Below the pieces are notes generated by a model. That model saw only the letters and a program-made list of their open reading frames with translations, ran no database searches and was not told the DNA's origin. Both the position numbers and the translations under genes were made by a program. Below are positions 20,349-28,866 of a stretch of DNA of 64,000 bases, piece by piece; the first letter of the stretch is position 1; every line of letters begins with the position of its first letter. Origin of the DNA: Cellulosilyticum lentocellum DSM 5427 (lineage in GTDB: Bacteria > Bacillota > Clostridia > Lachnospirales > Cellulosilyticaceae); assembly GCF_000178835.2 (NCBI RefSeq), contig NC_015275.1, forward strand, positions 3,687,001-3,751,000, given 5' to 3'.

Positions 20349-22718
20349 ATAAACTATAAATTTTTCGAAATCCTCAATATCAAGTTTATCCCATTTTAAC
20401 ATCATTTGTGTACTTGAAGTTTCTACTGTATTAAAGGTAATTGTTTGACAATTAGGCGCAACAATCGTATATGTTCTTATAACTTCTTCTATATTAGTGT
20501 TATCAGAAGTATCTGTAGCAATTGCCTTAATAGTTAAAGTACCTTCCTTTTTCGGATTTGTGAAACTAAATATAGCTTCTGATTGATTAGAAACTGTATC
20601 GATCTCTATCCATTTGCCTTCTTCATTTAAATATTGTAAGGTAGTACTTTTAATACCGATATTATCCTGTGTTCTTACAGTAACAACAACTTCTTTTCCT
20701 ATTTTACTTTTATTAGAAGGGACTATCCCTATTACCTCTGGTGGAGTTGTATCTTTCAAAGCTATAGCCATTATAGATTCACTTGCTTCTCCTATAATGC
20801 CAAACCGTGTTTTAGTATATAATTTATAGTAATATTCTTTCTCTGCTTCTATAGCCTTATCCAAATAACTATTAGCCTTTCCCGTTTCAATTGTAGCTAA
20901 CTTAGTATATACTCCATCTCTTACTTCTGATCTATGTATTTCATAATAAGCAATACTATCATCATCAATTTCTTGCCAACTAATTTCAATTTGTTTTTCC
21001 CCCGGTTCAGCTTTTAAGCTGATTACTTGAGAAGGTTTTGTCGTATCAACTACATAGTTTAATTCTTTAAGTATGTGAATACCTCTTTCATCTTCCATGC
21101 TTATTCTAACTACATAATTCCCACTTATAATATCCTCTAAATCCCATATAGCACTATAGCTAATACCTCCTTCTATCTGGCTCCCCTTGATATTTTCCTC
21201 TGGAATACTATAATACTCACTCTCATTAGTATATTCCACTTTTAAATTGCATTCCTCTAAACTATTATTAGTCATATAATTTATCTTAAAGTTTACACTA
21301 TCACCACCAATAGTACTTTGATTAGTTGGAGTCACTTGTGAAATATAGGGTTCCATAATAATGGTATTTACTTGATTACCATTTTCAGATTGTATCTCCC
21401 CTTCATAAATTGCAGCAACTGTATAATTATAGAGGGTCTGATAATCAATATTAGTATCTTTAAAGGTGTTTTCTTGAGTTTCCTCTATTTCTACACCATT
21501 TCGATATATCTTATAGCTTTCTATTGGAAGATTCGTATATGGCTTATACCACTGTAACTTAATACTATAATCTTTCTGCTCTTTTATTAATAATGTAGTT
21601 ACCGGTAAAGGTTCATTAACCTTAGTTCCTCGTTTATAGTTAATTATCCCTTCACTATTAAACTTAATATTTATAATTTCCGGCAAAATACTATAGATGC
21701 TAAATTCATCTGTTTCTTTAGGAATAAAATAAGAGTTCGGGCGACTAATAGCCCTTGATATAACATCTCCACCTGCCCATGCACTAATAAAGTCCCCATT
21801 TTCTCCCTCTACACTATTTCCTTTTTTCCAATATCCCTCATTCCATACAGCAAAATTTTCATGTCTTGGACTTCCATCTTTTACATAATCAATACTGGCA
21901 AATGTTGTAAAAAATGCTCCTTGTGAATCTTCTGTTAGAATAGACCATGGTTCCTCATACTTATAATAATTTGTTGACCATGTAATATTTATCTCTTCAA
22001 TTCCTAAAGCATCTATCTGCTCCTTTTTATTTACAATAGCATTATATACATTTTCATTACTTTCATCTGAGCTTTCATAGTAATACTTATCCTTATTTAT
22101 TAATTCATACGGCTTAATTGTACCGTTTTCATTAACTTGTATAATATCAAGCATCATATAAGTATTGCTTGCTGGCATATTTAGTTCTACTGAATGTTCA
22201 CCACTGAATAACTGGGGGCAAATATAATATATTGTATGTCCCCATCCATAGTTTCCCACATATGGAATAGTATCAACCAGTTCTCCATCAATAATAACTT
22301 GAACCCCTTGATTTCTGCCATAATGGCTCTGTACAGCAAGTATAAATTGAGATCCTATAAAATTAAACCTCGCTCTCCCCTCCTTGCCTGTTCTTGAATT
22401 ATGTGTTCCTCCATTTAAGAAATTTCCATGGTCACCATTATGCCAATCATCCATATTTTCATACCAGATATTTTTATTATCATCATCAAACACATTCCAT
22501 CCTGGAGCATTAAAGTTAACTTGGATACCTAATTTAGGTATATACTCACTTAATTGATTTATCTGTAATGCAGATGCTGTGGTAGTTGTAACATCCCCCT
22601 GTGTTGCTTTTATACCAATATCATTATTTGTTATATCAATAGTCTTTTCTCCATAAGTATATTGTAAAAGTAAGATAATAGTTAGCATGATACAAATTAC
22701 TCTTTTTTGCATTTTCAT
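20346..22718 (-). CDS. Giant Rhs/YD-repeat protein, N-terminal part ending at a premature TAA
   Basis: This part has 790 residues. A signal peptide (MKMQKRVICIMLTIILLLQY) is followed by a carbohydrate-binding-like beta domain (about 75-200, with MDDWHNGDHG, GWGHTIYY and HSVELNMP). Next come a Tyr/Glu-rich segment, an FN3 domain (about 370-450), an Ig-like domain (about 455-555), an FN3 domain (about 556-645) and an Ig-like domain (about 650-745). The final FN3 domain stops mid-strand at EDFEKFIVY. The next codons in the same frame (KNPQDGSLIT ... VPQTDYLVQVIGYD) complete that FN3 domain. The TAA therefore looks like a one-base change from a Tyr codon beside an A7 run. GGGGAA lies before the start. 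The YD-stalk gene ends 52 bases upstream. Confidence 0.85.
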   Translation of the reverse strand: MKMQKRVICIMLTIILLLQYTYGEKTIDITNNDIGIKATQGDVTTTTASALQINQLSEYIPKLGIQVNFNAPGWNVFDDDNKNIWYENMDDWHNGDHGNFLNGGTHNSRTGKEGRARFNFIGSQFILAVQSHYGRNQGVQVIIDGELVDTIPYVGNYGWGHTIYYICPQLFSGEHSVELNMPASNTYMMLDIIQVNENGTIKPYELINKDKYYYESSDESNENVYNAIVNKKEQIDALGIEEINITWSTNYYKYEEPWSILTEDSQGAFFTTFASIDYVKDGSPRHENFAVWNEGYWKKGNSVEGENGDFISAWAGGDVISRAISRPNSYFIPKETDEFSIYSILPEIINIKFNSEGIINYKRGTKVNEPLPVTTLLIKEQKDYSIKLQWYKPYTNLPIESYKIYRNGVEIEETQENTFKDTNIDYQTLYNYTVAAIYEGEIQSENGNQVNTIIMEPYISQVTPTNQSTIGGDSVNFKINYMTNNSLEECNLKVEYTNESEYYSIPEENIKGSQIEGGISYSAIWDLEDIISGNYVVRISMEDERGIHILKELNYVVDTTKPSQVISLKAEPGEKQIEISWQEIDDDSIAYYEIHRSEVRDGVYTKLATIETGKANSYLDKAIEAEKEYYYKLYTKTRFGIIGEASESIMAIALKDTTPPEVIGIVPSNKSKIGKEVVVTVRTQDNIGIKSTTLQYLNEEGKWIEIDTVSNQSEAIFSFTNPKKEGTLTIKAIATDTSDNTNIEEVIRTYTIVAPNCQTITFNTVETSSTQMMLKWDKLDIEDFEKFIVY

Positions 22719-22770
22719 TATTTTTCCCCTTATAATTCATTATCTTATTTTTAAACCCTATCTAGTTTTT

Positions 22771-23673
22771 CTAATAAATAAGTAGTTGTTTTAATGTATT
22801 ATCCCAACTGTACTTCAATTCAAAGGCCCTACATATATCTCCAATAGGCAAATACGTCCTGCCATCTATAACTTGAGCTTTCTCACTAAGCTTCACCTGT
22901 TCCCCATTTACAAGCATGTAATCTTTATTGATGCCTATTTTAATCTGCTTTTCTCCTTGAATGACTGCTTGCTTATTATTCTTATCCCATATAATTTGAT
23001 CAGGTGAAATATTAAGTACATAAGTAATGTATCTAATAGGAACCATTAAACGATTATTTTTTGATACAAACACAGAAGCATCCATCTCTATCTTCTGATC
23101 ATCAATTTCTAATACTTTATTTTTTAATGTAAAGAGTAGTTTAGTATACTTGGGACCATTTCCATTGTTTTCGTTATTATTATTCTGGTTTCCACTGTTC
23201 CCACTATTTCCGTTGTTATTACCTTGGTTTCCATTACCCCCATTATTTCCATTGCCATTACTCTGGCCTCCGCTATTCCCATTGTTATTACCTTGGTTTC
23301 CACTCCCCCCACTATTTCCGTTGTTATTACCTTGGTTCTCGCTATTCCCACTACCTCCATTGTTATTACCCTGGTTTCTATTCCCCTCATTATTTCCGTT
23401 GTTATTTCCCTGGTTTCCGCTATTCCCACTACCTTCATTGTTATTACCTTGGTTTCCATTATTTCCGCTATTACTATCCTCTTTTTTAGTTCCCCCTGTA
23501 GTAGTAACCCCTATAATATTGCCCGCTTGATCATATGTGTATTCTATTACAACCCCAGACTCATATGTAACTTTTGTAAGACGATTCAAATCATCATATG
23601 TATATGTTTCTGCTTGTACTAGTATCCCCATACAATAGACACTTAATAAGAAAACTCCCCAATGCTTTTTCAT
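22771..23673 (-). CDS. Secreted YD-repeat/stalk-domain protein (copy 1)
   Basis: This 300-residue protein has a signal peptide (MKKHWGVFLLSVYCMGILVQ), one YD-type unit (YTYDDLNRLTKVTYESG, then IEYTYDQAGNIIGVTTTG) and a Gly/Asn linker of about 110 residues. The C-terminus is a copper-amine-oxidase-N1-like stalk domain (RLMVPIRYITYVLN, DGRTYLPIGDICRAF, YSWDNTLKQLLI). The start has AAAAGGGGAAAAT before ATG. It heads the first Rhs cassette. Compared with copy 2, the YD and stalk parts are conserved while the linkers differ completely (Gly/Asn versus Glu/Lys), so the two ends are under selection and the linker is a spacer. No metal-binding cluster is evident; 'copper amine oxidase' is only the family name. 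Confidence 0.85.
   Translation of the reverse strand: MKKHWGVFLLSVYCMGILVQAETYTYDDLNRLTKVTYESGVVIEYTYDQAGNIIGVTTTGGTKKEDSNSGNNGNQGNNNEGSGNSGNQGNNNGNNEGNRNQGNNNGGSGNSENQGNNNGNSGGSGNQGNNNGNSGGQSNGNGNNGGNGNQGNNNGNSGNSGNQNNNNENNGNGPKYTKLLFTLKNKVLEIDDQKIEMDASVFVSKNNRLMVPIRYITYVLNISPDQIIWDKNNKQAVIQGEKQIKIGINKDYMLVNGEQVKLSEKAQVIDGRTYLPIGDICRAFELKYSWDNTLKQLLIY
23150..23480 (-). repeat. Gly/Asn-rich tandem coding repeat (linker)
   Basis: The repeating units encode GNQGNNNG, GNSG and GGSG types, about 12-30 bases each, and separate the YD unit from the stalk domain. The opposite strand gives long Pro/Leu- or Ile/Thr-rich frames, which are artefacts of the repeat. Confidence 0.85.
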
Positions 23674-23796
23674 ATTTTCCCCTTTTGCAAGTATTTTCTA
23701 AATATTTTATCATATTTTTGTCTTAAATCCAATATTTTCATCAAATTATACTTATTTCAATTCTCAATATATATTTCCAGAAAAATTTTCAATATA

Positions 23797-23844
23797 AAAG
23801 CCGTTATAAAAGGAACTTTATCTCTTCCTCTTATAACGGCTTTT
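23797..23844 (-). terminator. Terminator after spoIIE
   Basis: AAAAGCCGTTATAA and its perfect complement enclose a 20-base loop. The minus-strand transcript leaves the stem in a U run three bases after the spoIIE stop. Confidence 0.8.
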
Positions 23845-23846
23845 TA

Positions 23847-26141
23847 TTAACATTGTTTCCAAACTCTCGCTACAATAATAGTCATATCATCATTTTCTTC
23901 CCCAGCTAGAAGATTCCTTGTCTTCTCTAGCAAATAACTTGCTAAATATTGAGGATTATTACTTTTTGCTTCTCTTATAAAGTGTTTAAAGGTTTCTTCT
24001 TTATTAAGGAAGTCATTTTTACTTTCTAAAATACCATCTGTCACCATGATCACCATGTCACCATCTTTCAGCTGTTTCTTACAGCTTACAATATCAACGC
24101 GGTCCAAAATGCCAATAGGTAAACTACTTGCTTTAATGGTGGTTACTTCTTCCTCTCGTACTAAGAAGCTCGTAGATGCTCCTAGTTTTAGGAATTCAGC
24201 GATGCCTGTATATTCATCTACCAAGGTAATATCCATGGTAGAGAAGTTATCTATATCTGATTTTAATACTAGGGCTGAGTTAATCATTTTAACGGCAACT
24301 TCATTTTTAAAGCCTGACTCCATAAAGCTTTCTAACAGCTCGATGGTAGCTGTACTTTCTTCATTAGCAAGTTTACCACTGCCCATACCATCAGCTAGGG
24401 CTAAAAGGTATTTGCCACTTGTAAGCTCCATAAAGCTATACACATCTCCTGATATGTCTCCTTTAGCTGCTACTGCAGCACCTGCAGTAATGTTAAACTG
24501 CTTTCTAATACCTAATTTAAAATAACAATATTTATCTTCTATATGATACTCATATTTAATGACATCCACTTTTAAGTCTAAAGCTTCTTGAATCCCTTGT
24601 ATTAAACGCTCCTTGAGATCCATTTCCCCTTTATAATGGACATAAATATGAATCTCTTCTTTACGGCCATTATTTTCTAGTACCATGATATCTTTGGTTC
24701 GAATGCCCTTCATATGTAAATGCTCCCTAATATTTCGTTCATCTTCTTTATTAAAGTAAAACTCACTTTGAATATTAGAAGAGAGTTTTTCAATACTTTC
24801 AGAAACGGCTTCAAACTGCTGACTAATAAGCCCCCTAGTTTCCACAAAACGCTTTTGCCATTGGCGTTTCAATTTAAGTAGGTCCATTTTAAAGCCTAAA
24901 GTAAAGGCAAAGCTTTCTGCGTTAATACAGGCATTTTTAAATTTTACAGGGATATCTGCTACTGTAATACAGCCTTTTTTCTCTATGGTATCTAACATAT
25001 CATAACTAGAAGCATATGTATCTTTAATATAGTCTTGCCAGCAAAAATGGTTCATAGAGCATTTTTGACAAATACATTCTCCTGTATCTTCTATCATATT
25101 TTGAATATCAGCTTGTCCAAAATGAACTTCTTTATCCGATATACGCTCAAAAGTCTTACTTAAGTCATTAAAGGCTTTTGAGAAATGATTCAACCTCTCA
25201 GTAATAATGGTTTGAACATGTATCAGGTGCTTTTCCTCATCCACATCTATACCATAGCCAAACCAGTCTCCTAGTCCAAAATAATTTCTAGGAATGCACA
25301 AACTCATCACCACTGCTCCTACATAAGCTCCTACAATAGGTAAGTCAATCACCCTTTGATTAAATAAAGCAAAGCCTAAAAGCAAACCTAAACCTGCAGC
25401 AAAAACAATCCCTACTCGATCCAAAAAATAAAATAAGCCGCCAATGAGCGCTGCAAATAAGTAAATCGCTACAAACTGTGTAGGCATATAACCAATAACT
25501 ACTAAGACGGTACTAATGATTAAAGTCATAATAATCCCACTGCTCATTCCCCCTAGGAAAATTACAGAAAGAATTAATATAAATATAAGAACATCCTTGA
25601 AGTAAACTCTCTCAAACAAGGGTACTATCATATAAAAATCCATCATCCCCCCTAAGAGCCCCGCTATTAGGAAACTCATACTAGCCATTTCGTTTTGAGT
25701 TAAAGGAGTTGTCCTTTTCTTATCTAAGACTTGGATACTATAAGCTAATATAGTTACCAATCCCATAGCCACTGCTGTCTCTAGTAAACATACTGCCATG
25801 CTATAGATCGTAGCTTGTCCTATAAGAAGTGACATCAGGGAAATAATAAATGTACTTAATCCCGTTAAAACAGTTTGATTCTTTGTATTACACTCACTAC
25901 CAAAAAACTGCATTCCCATGCGAAAACCCATTAAAAGTAAAAGAATAAGAATATACCTGACTAAGATGGTATCTAATTTCCCAACTGATAATAACCCCAG
26001 AATACCTAATACAGCTCCCCATCTTCTCGTTTGCTTGTTCAGATACATTGCTCCTACATAAGCAATGCCCAAGGTATAAAAGCCACCAAACAACTGGATT
26101 CTCCCCATAAAAAATGCCATACAACATAGCATTACTGTCAT
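23847..26141 (-). CDS. spoIIE: Stage II sporulation protein E (SpoIIE), membrane PP2C phosphatase
   Basis: This 764-residue protein has about ten hydrophobic segments in residues 1-290, a middle regulatory region with two Cys pairs (CICQKC and HFCW, about 350-365) and a C-terminal PP2C-type phosphatase domain. Metal-binding Asp motifs are visible: LALADGMGSGKLAN and MVTDGILES. In the known system SpoIIE dephosphorylates SpoIIAA at the asymmetric septum to release sigma-F in the forespore; the same role is expected here. AAAAGGGG lies about nine bases before the chosen ATG. A terminator follows. The gene sits downstream of two tRNA genes, with the ArAE gene between. Its presence marks a spore former. 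Confidence 0.95.
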   Translation of the reverse strand: MTVMLCCMAFFMGRIQLFGGFYTLGIAYVGAMYLNKQTRRWGAVLGILGLLSVGKLDTILVRYILILLLLMGFRMGMQFFGSECNTKNQTVLTGLSTFIISLMSLLIGQATIYSMAVCLLETAVAMGLVTILAYSIQVLDKKRTTPLTQNEMASMSFLIAGLLGGMMDFYMIVPLFERVYFKDVLIFILILSVIFLGGMSSGIIMTLIISTVLVVIGYMPTQFVAIYLFAALIGGLFYFLDRVGIVFAAGLGLLLGFALFNQRVIDLPIVGAYVGAVVMSLCIPRNYFGLGDWFGYGIDVDEEKHLIHVQTIITERLNHFSKAFNDLSKTFERISDKEVHFGQADIQNMIEDTGECICQKCSMNHFCWQDYIKDTYASSYDMLDTIEKKGCITVADIPVKFKNACINAESFAFTLGFKMDLLKLKRQWQKRFVETRGLISQQFEAVSESIEKLSSNIQSEFYFNKEDERNIREHLHMKGIRTKDIMVLENNGRKEEIHIYVHYKGEMDLKERLIQGIQEALDLKVDVIKYEYHIEDKYCYFKLGIRKQFNITAGAAVAAKGDISGDVYSFMELTSGKYLLALADGMGSGKLANEESTATIELLESFMESGFKNEVAVKMINSALVLKSDIDNFSTMDITLVDEYTGIAEFLKLGASTSFLVREEEVTTIKASSLPIGILDRVDIVSCKKQLKDGDMVIMVTDGILESKNDFLNKEETFKHFIREAKSNNPQYLASYLLEKTRNLLAGEENDDMTIIVARVWKQC

Positions 26142-26385
26142 CCAATTAACCCCTTTTAATAATTCACTTACTGCTATCTTTTTTTCTCTTCTGTATTAAT
26201 CAACTTAATCTCTCCCTCCTGCAGCAATATTAATTATACAAACAGTAGGATTAGATTTTTGTAAATATTTGGTAAGCAATACATAAAATTTTGCGACATA
26301 TTTTATTGATTTACAAACGAAAGGGTGAGTATTTCCCAGGAAAAGCTTTTCTCCACTTGATACTGCTTTTTATCTTGTCGAATGC

Positions 26386-27387
26386 TTAAGTTAAATCGTA
26401 GTAACTATTATATTCTTTTCTTTCTTTATCGTTTAATTTATCCTTGAAAGCTTTTTTAATATCTAAGAAGTGTTCCATATCATTTAAAAATTGATAAAGC
26501 ATGGCTCTATTTTCAAACTCTTCTCTTGAACTAGGAAGTACGCTTTGCTTGAAACCTTCTTTTAAAGCGTCTAATTCATCTAATAGCACTTCTACCACAA
26601 TCTTTCCTTTAACAGAATCTGCTACTCGTCTTGTAAAAGCTGCCACCTCATAGCCTTGCTCTACATTCATAAATAAATGTGTAAAGTGTCTTAACATATA
26701 TTGAAGTACCTGAAACTGACTACTTCGCATGTTGAAATATTTCTCATATGGCGAATCAAAATTAAAAAAATAATTATTGGCATTACGATGTGCCCTCTTT
26801 TCTCCATTGGAAAGATGTATTTGTAGCTGTTCAAGTATTTTATCTGTTTCTATAGTAGTAGCTTTCTCCTCTAAGGTATCAGCCATATATGTAAAAAGTT
26901 GATACATCTCTTCCTCAATCGCACGTTTATCCTTTAAAAGCTCGATTTCTATACTAGGCATATATAAATTAAGCACTAAAGCAACTCCCGCACCAACAAT
27001 CATTAACAAAAGTTCGTTGCCTATTAAACTGATACTTGTACTTTGTTCTCCTAATAAATGCGTTACTAAAACAGAGGCTGGTACAATTCCTTCTGTCATC
27101 TTAAATCTAGCAGCTATAGGAATAAAGAACACTAGATATAATCCAAATACATAAGGTCTGAAACCTAAAATCTGAAATAAAATACTTCCTATCAATAAAG
27201 CTACGCAAGTAGCAATAAATCTTCTAACAGCTATTTGCATAGATTCTTTCTTAGTACTCTGTATACTTAAGATGGTAATAATACCTGCTGAAGCCATATA
27301 TTTAAGTCCTATAAGGTCTGCTATAACCATAGCAATACTGGCACCTAAACCTGTTTTAATCGTTCTTACTCCAACGATTCTTTTCAT
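26386..27387 (-). CDS. Aromatic acid exporter family (FUSC/ArAE_1-like) membrane protein
   Basis: This protein has 333 residues. Four to five hydrophobic segments in residues 1-145 (for example GLGASIAMVIADLIGL) resemble the N-terminal half of a FUSC-type transporter. A soluble, mostly helical ArAE_1_C-like domain (about 150-320) follows, with the NYFFNFDSPYEKYF segment often seen in this Firmicutes family. The ATG at 27,387 follows GAGGAGGGAAAGGAA and is preferred to a GTG 27 bases earlier. It is monocistronic as far as visible. The substrate is unknown; export of aromatic carboxylates is known only for distant relatives. Confidence 0.8.
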   Translation of the reverse strand: MKRIVGVRTIKTGLGASIAMVIADLIGLKYMASAGIITILSIQSTKKESMQIAVRRFIATCVALLIGSILFQILGFRPYVFGLYLVFFIPIAARFKMTEGIVPASVLVTHLLGEQSTSISLIGNELLLMIVGAGVALVLNLYMPSIEIELLKDKRAIEEEMYQLFTYMADTLEEKATTIETDKILEQLQIHLSNGEKRAHRNANNYFFNFDSPYEKYFNMRSSQFQVLQYMLRHFTHLFMNVEQGYEVAAFTRRVADSVKGKIVVEVLLDELDALKEGFKQSVLPSSREEFENRAMLYQFLNDMEHFLDIKKAFKDKLNDKERKEYNSYYDLT

Positions 27388-27590
27388 TTCCTTTCCCTCC
27401 TCATTTTTATTCACTTCACATTTAACTTACACTACAATTTCTAGGCTATACTACTATAGATATAGATTAAATTATACCTATGCCAATATGCTTAGCATAT
27501 AATAAAAGGTATCAATGTATAAGGTAAGCGTTCATACATCTCTCTTCATTCTTCATATATCTCTATTTTACTTTACAAACAGCAAAAAAA

Positions 27591-27630
27591 GAAGAGCTAT
27601 AAAACTTTAAAGTTTTATAGCTCTTCTTTT
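27591..27630 (-). terminator. Terminator after tRNA-Val/tRNA-Met
   Basis: GAAGAGCTATAAAACTTT and its complement form a long stem with almost no loop. A run of U follows on the minus strand, seven bases past tRNA-Val. Confidence 0.85.
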
Positions 27631-27636
27631 AAGAAA

Positions 27637-27709
27637 TGGTCGCTATAGGGCTCGAACCTATGACCCCCTGCTTGTAAGGCAGGTGCTCTCCCAGCTGAGC
27701 TAAGCGACC
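27637..27709 (-). tRNA. tRNA-Val (TAC anticodon)
   Basis: A complete 73-base cloverleaf: acceptor GGTCGCT/AGCGACC, D-arm GCTCAGCTGGGAGAGC, anticodon loop CTTACAA and T-arm GGTTCGAGCC. CCA is not encoded. It is co-transcribed with the tRNA-Met four bases upstream. Confidence 0.95.
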
Positions 27710-27713
27710 ATAG

Positions 27714-27787
27714 TAGCGGAAAAGGGATTTGAACCCATGACACCACGGGTATGAACCGTGTGCTCTAGCCAACTGAGCTATTCCGCC
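27714..27787 (-). tRNA. tRNA-Met (CAT anticodon)
   Basis: A 74-base cloverleaf: acceptor GGCGGAA/TTCCGCT with a G-U closing pair, D-arm GCTCAGTTGGCTAGAGC, anticodon loop TTCATAC and T-arm GGGTTCAAATCCC. It has the elongator rather than the initiator pattern. A CAT anticodon with a modified C34 (tRNA-Ile2) cannot be excluded by reading alone. CCA is not encoded. Confidence 0.9.
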
Positions 27788-27944
27788 ATATTTATTCTGT
27801 GCCTCAAGCACTTTTGTAGTATATCCTATTACTTGTCATAATGCAAGTGTTTTTTTCATTTTTTATGTTTTTTTATTAGGATTTTATTCAGCATTATTTT
27901 CCTAGTATGGTTTACAGAAGATTTACTTATACTACTATTATAAA

Positions 27945-28085
27945 ATGAAGCAAACCTCTTTATTTTATAGTGCTTTAGCGATACCTCACCTTATAGGTGG
28001 TTATTAACCACACGGACTATGTTGTTTGGCTTTAGCAAAGATCTTATTAACCAATAAAATCCACTCTATTAAGAGTGGATTTTAT
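27945..28085 (+). ncRNA. Possible small RNA ending in a strong terminator
   Basis: No open frame is present, but the plus strand shows ordered complementarity. AAGCAAAC near 27,948 can pair with GTTTGGCTT near 28,025. ATAGT can pair with ACTAT around a hairpin ACCTCACC/GGTGGT. The transcript would end in ATAAAATCCACTCT/AGAGTGGATTTTAT. TTTACA and TATTATAAAAT upstream could be a promoter, with a long 19-base spacer. I could not match it to a named RNA family; a 6S-like RNA is one idea. Confidence 0.3.
28054..28085. terminator. Bidirectional terminator
   Basis: ATAAAATCCACTCT and AGAGTGGATTTTAT enclose a 4-base loop. It lies 12 bases after the minus-strand gene at 28,098-28,457 and also at the end of the possible plus-strand RNA. 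Confidence 0.75.
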
Positions 28086-28097
28086 ACTTATTTTTAA

Positions 28098-28457
28098 TTA
28101 CATAAGTCCTTGCTTTCTAAGTTCACACATCAATCTTCTGTTGAAATTTTCACAATCCTTTGCGCTTCTTTCACGATCTCCTGGTATATTCGGTGAATAA
28201 GCTATATACTGCCTAAGTACTTCTAGCTGTTCTTCTTTCCCATTACTGTAAATGCGCTCATGTAAATGCCCTCCTGTCCCATGGATTGCATAATATTCTA
28301 CATAGGGCCCATCTTCATTTTCTTGCATGACCACCTTAAGCAGCCATTCTCTAGCAGGAATTGTTTTCTTGTTACCTATAAATAGGTCTTCTTCATTAAG
28401 TAAGTTTTCTGCTGATGGAAATTTCCTAGTAAACCTTTCTTTAATCATATTATACAT
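28098..28457 (-). CDS. Small hypothetical protein
   Basis: This 119-residue soluble, charged protein begins MYNMIKERFTRKF and ends RRLMCELRKQGLM. A purine-rich AAGGGGGGTGGGATT precedes the ATG and a terminator follows, so it is a real, probably monocistronic gene. The middle holds a beta-like stretch (YVEYYAIHGTGGHLHERIYSN). I recognise no domain, signal peptide or membrane segment. Confidence 0.7.
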   Translation of the reverse strand: MYNMIKERFTRKFPSAENLLNEEDLFIGNKKTIPAREWLLKVVMQENEDGPYVEYYAIHGTGGHLHERIYSNGKEEQLEVLRQYIAYSPNIPGDRERSAKDCENFNRRLMCELRKQGLM

Positions 28458-28866
28458 AATCCCACCCCCCTTAATTAATATGCAGGTGTATAATATCTTT
28501 TATACATATATTATACTATATGAGTTAAAATTTTAAAAGTTTTATTTATTTTTTCTACTTAGTTAACATTTTTATTTTTTATAGTTATTAATTTTGCACA
28601 AATATATTTTATTTTTTATTCTTACTAAGTGTATATTGCACAATTTCATTTTTCGAGATACTTCACTTCTTAAAACTAAACCCAAGCCTTTTTCTCCCCA
28701 CTTGATTAGTTTATTCTAGTATTATCTCATTTATGTCTAATAATATATATCTCTTTTGATTTTCAAAAACAAAAAAGCATAGAAGCAACCTTCAGTGTAT
28801 CTCACACTTAATCACAAGGTTATCTTTTATGCTTTTCTATAATAAAAATACTATTGTTTATTGCTA
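28458..28866. other. AT-rich intergenic region
   Basis: About 400 bases with no gene. It contains upstream sequence of the hypothetical gene on one side and the hairpin at 28,771-28,836 that ends the GH130 operon on the other. No riboswitch or repeat is recognisable. Confidence 0.6.
28771..28836 (-). terminator. Terminator of the GH130 operon
   Basis: AAAAAAGCATA...CAACCTT pairs with AAGGTTA...TATGCTTTT across a loop of about 20 bases. It starts 31 bases after the GH130 stop. The stem is imperfect. Confidence 0.6.

Noticed and set aside
23150-23622. Long plus-strand frames rich in Pro/Leu/Phe or Ile/Thr/Val
   Set aside because: They are the reverse reading of the Gly/Asn coding repeat; no ribosome site or domain.
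24046-24525. 159-codon plus-strand frame opposite spoIIE
   Set aside because: Lies within the conserved phosphatase domain on the other strand; no recognisable product.
27629-27811. 60-codon minus-strand frame
   Set aside because: It runs through both tRNA genes; a known type of false call.
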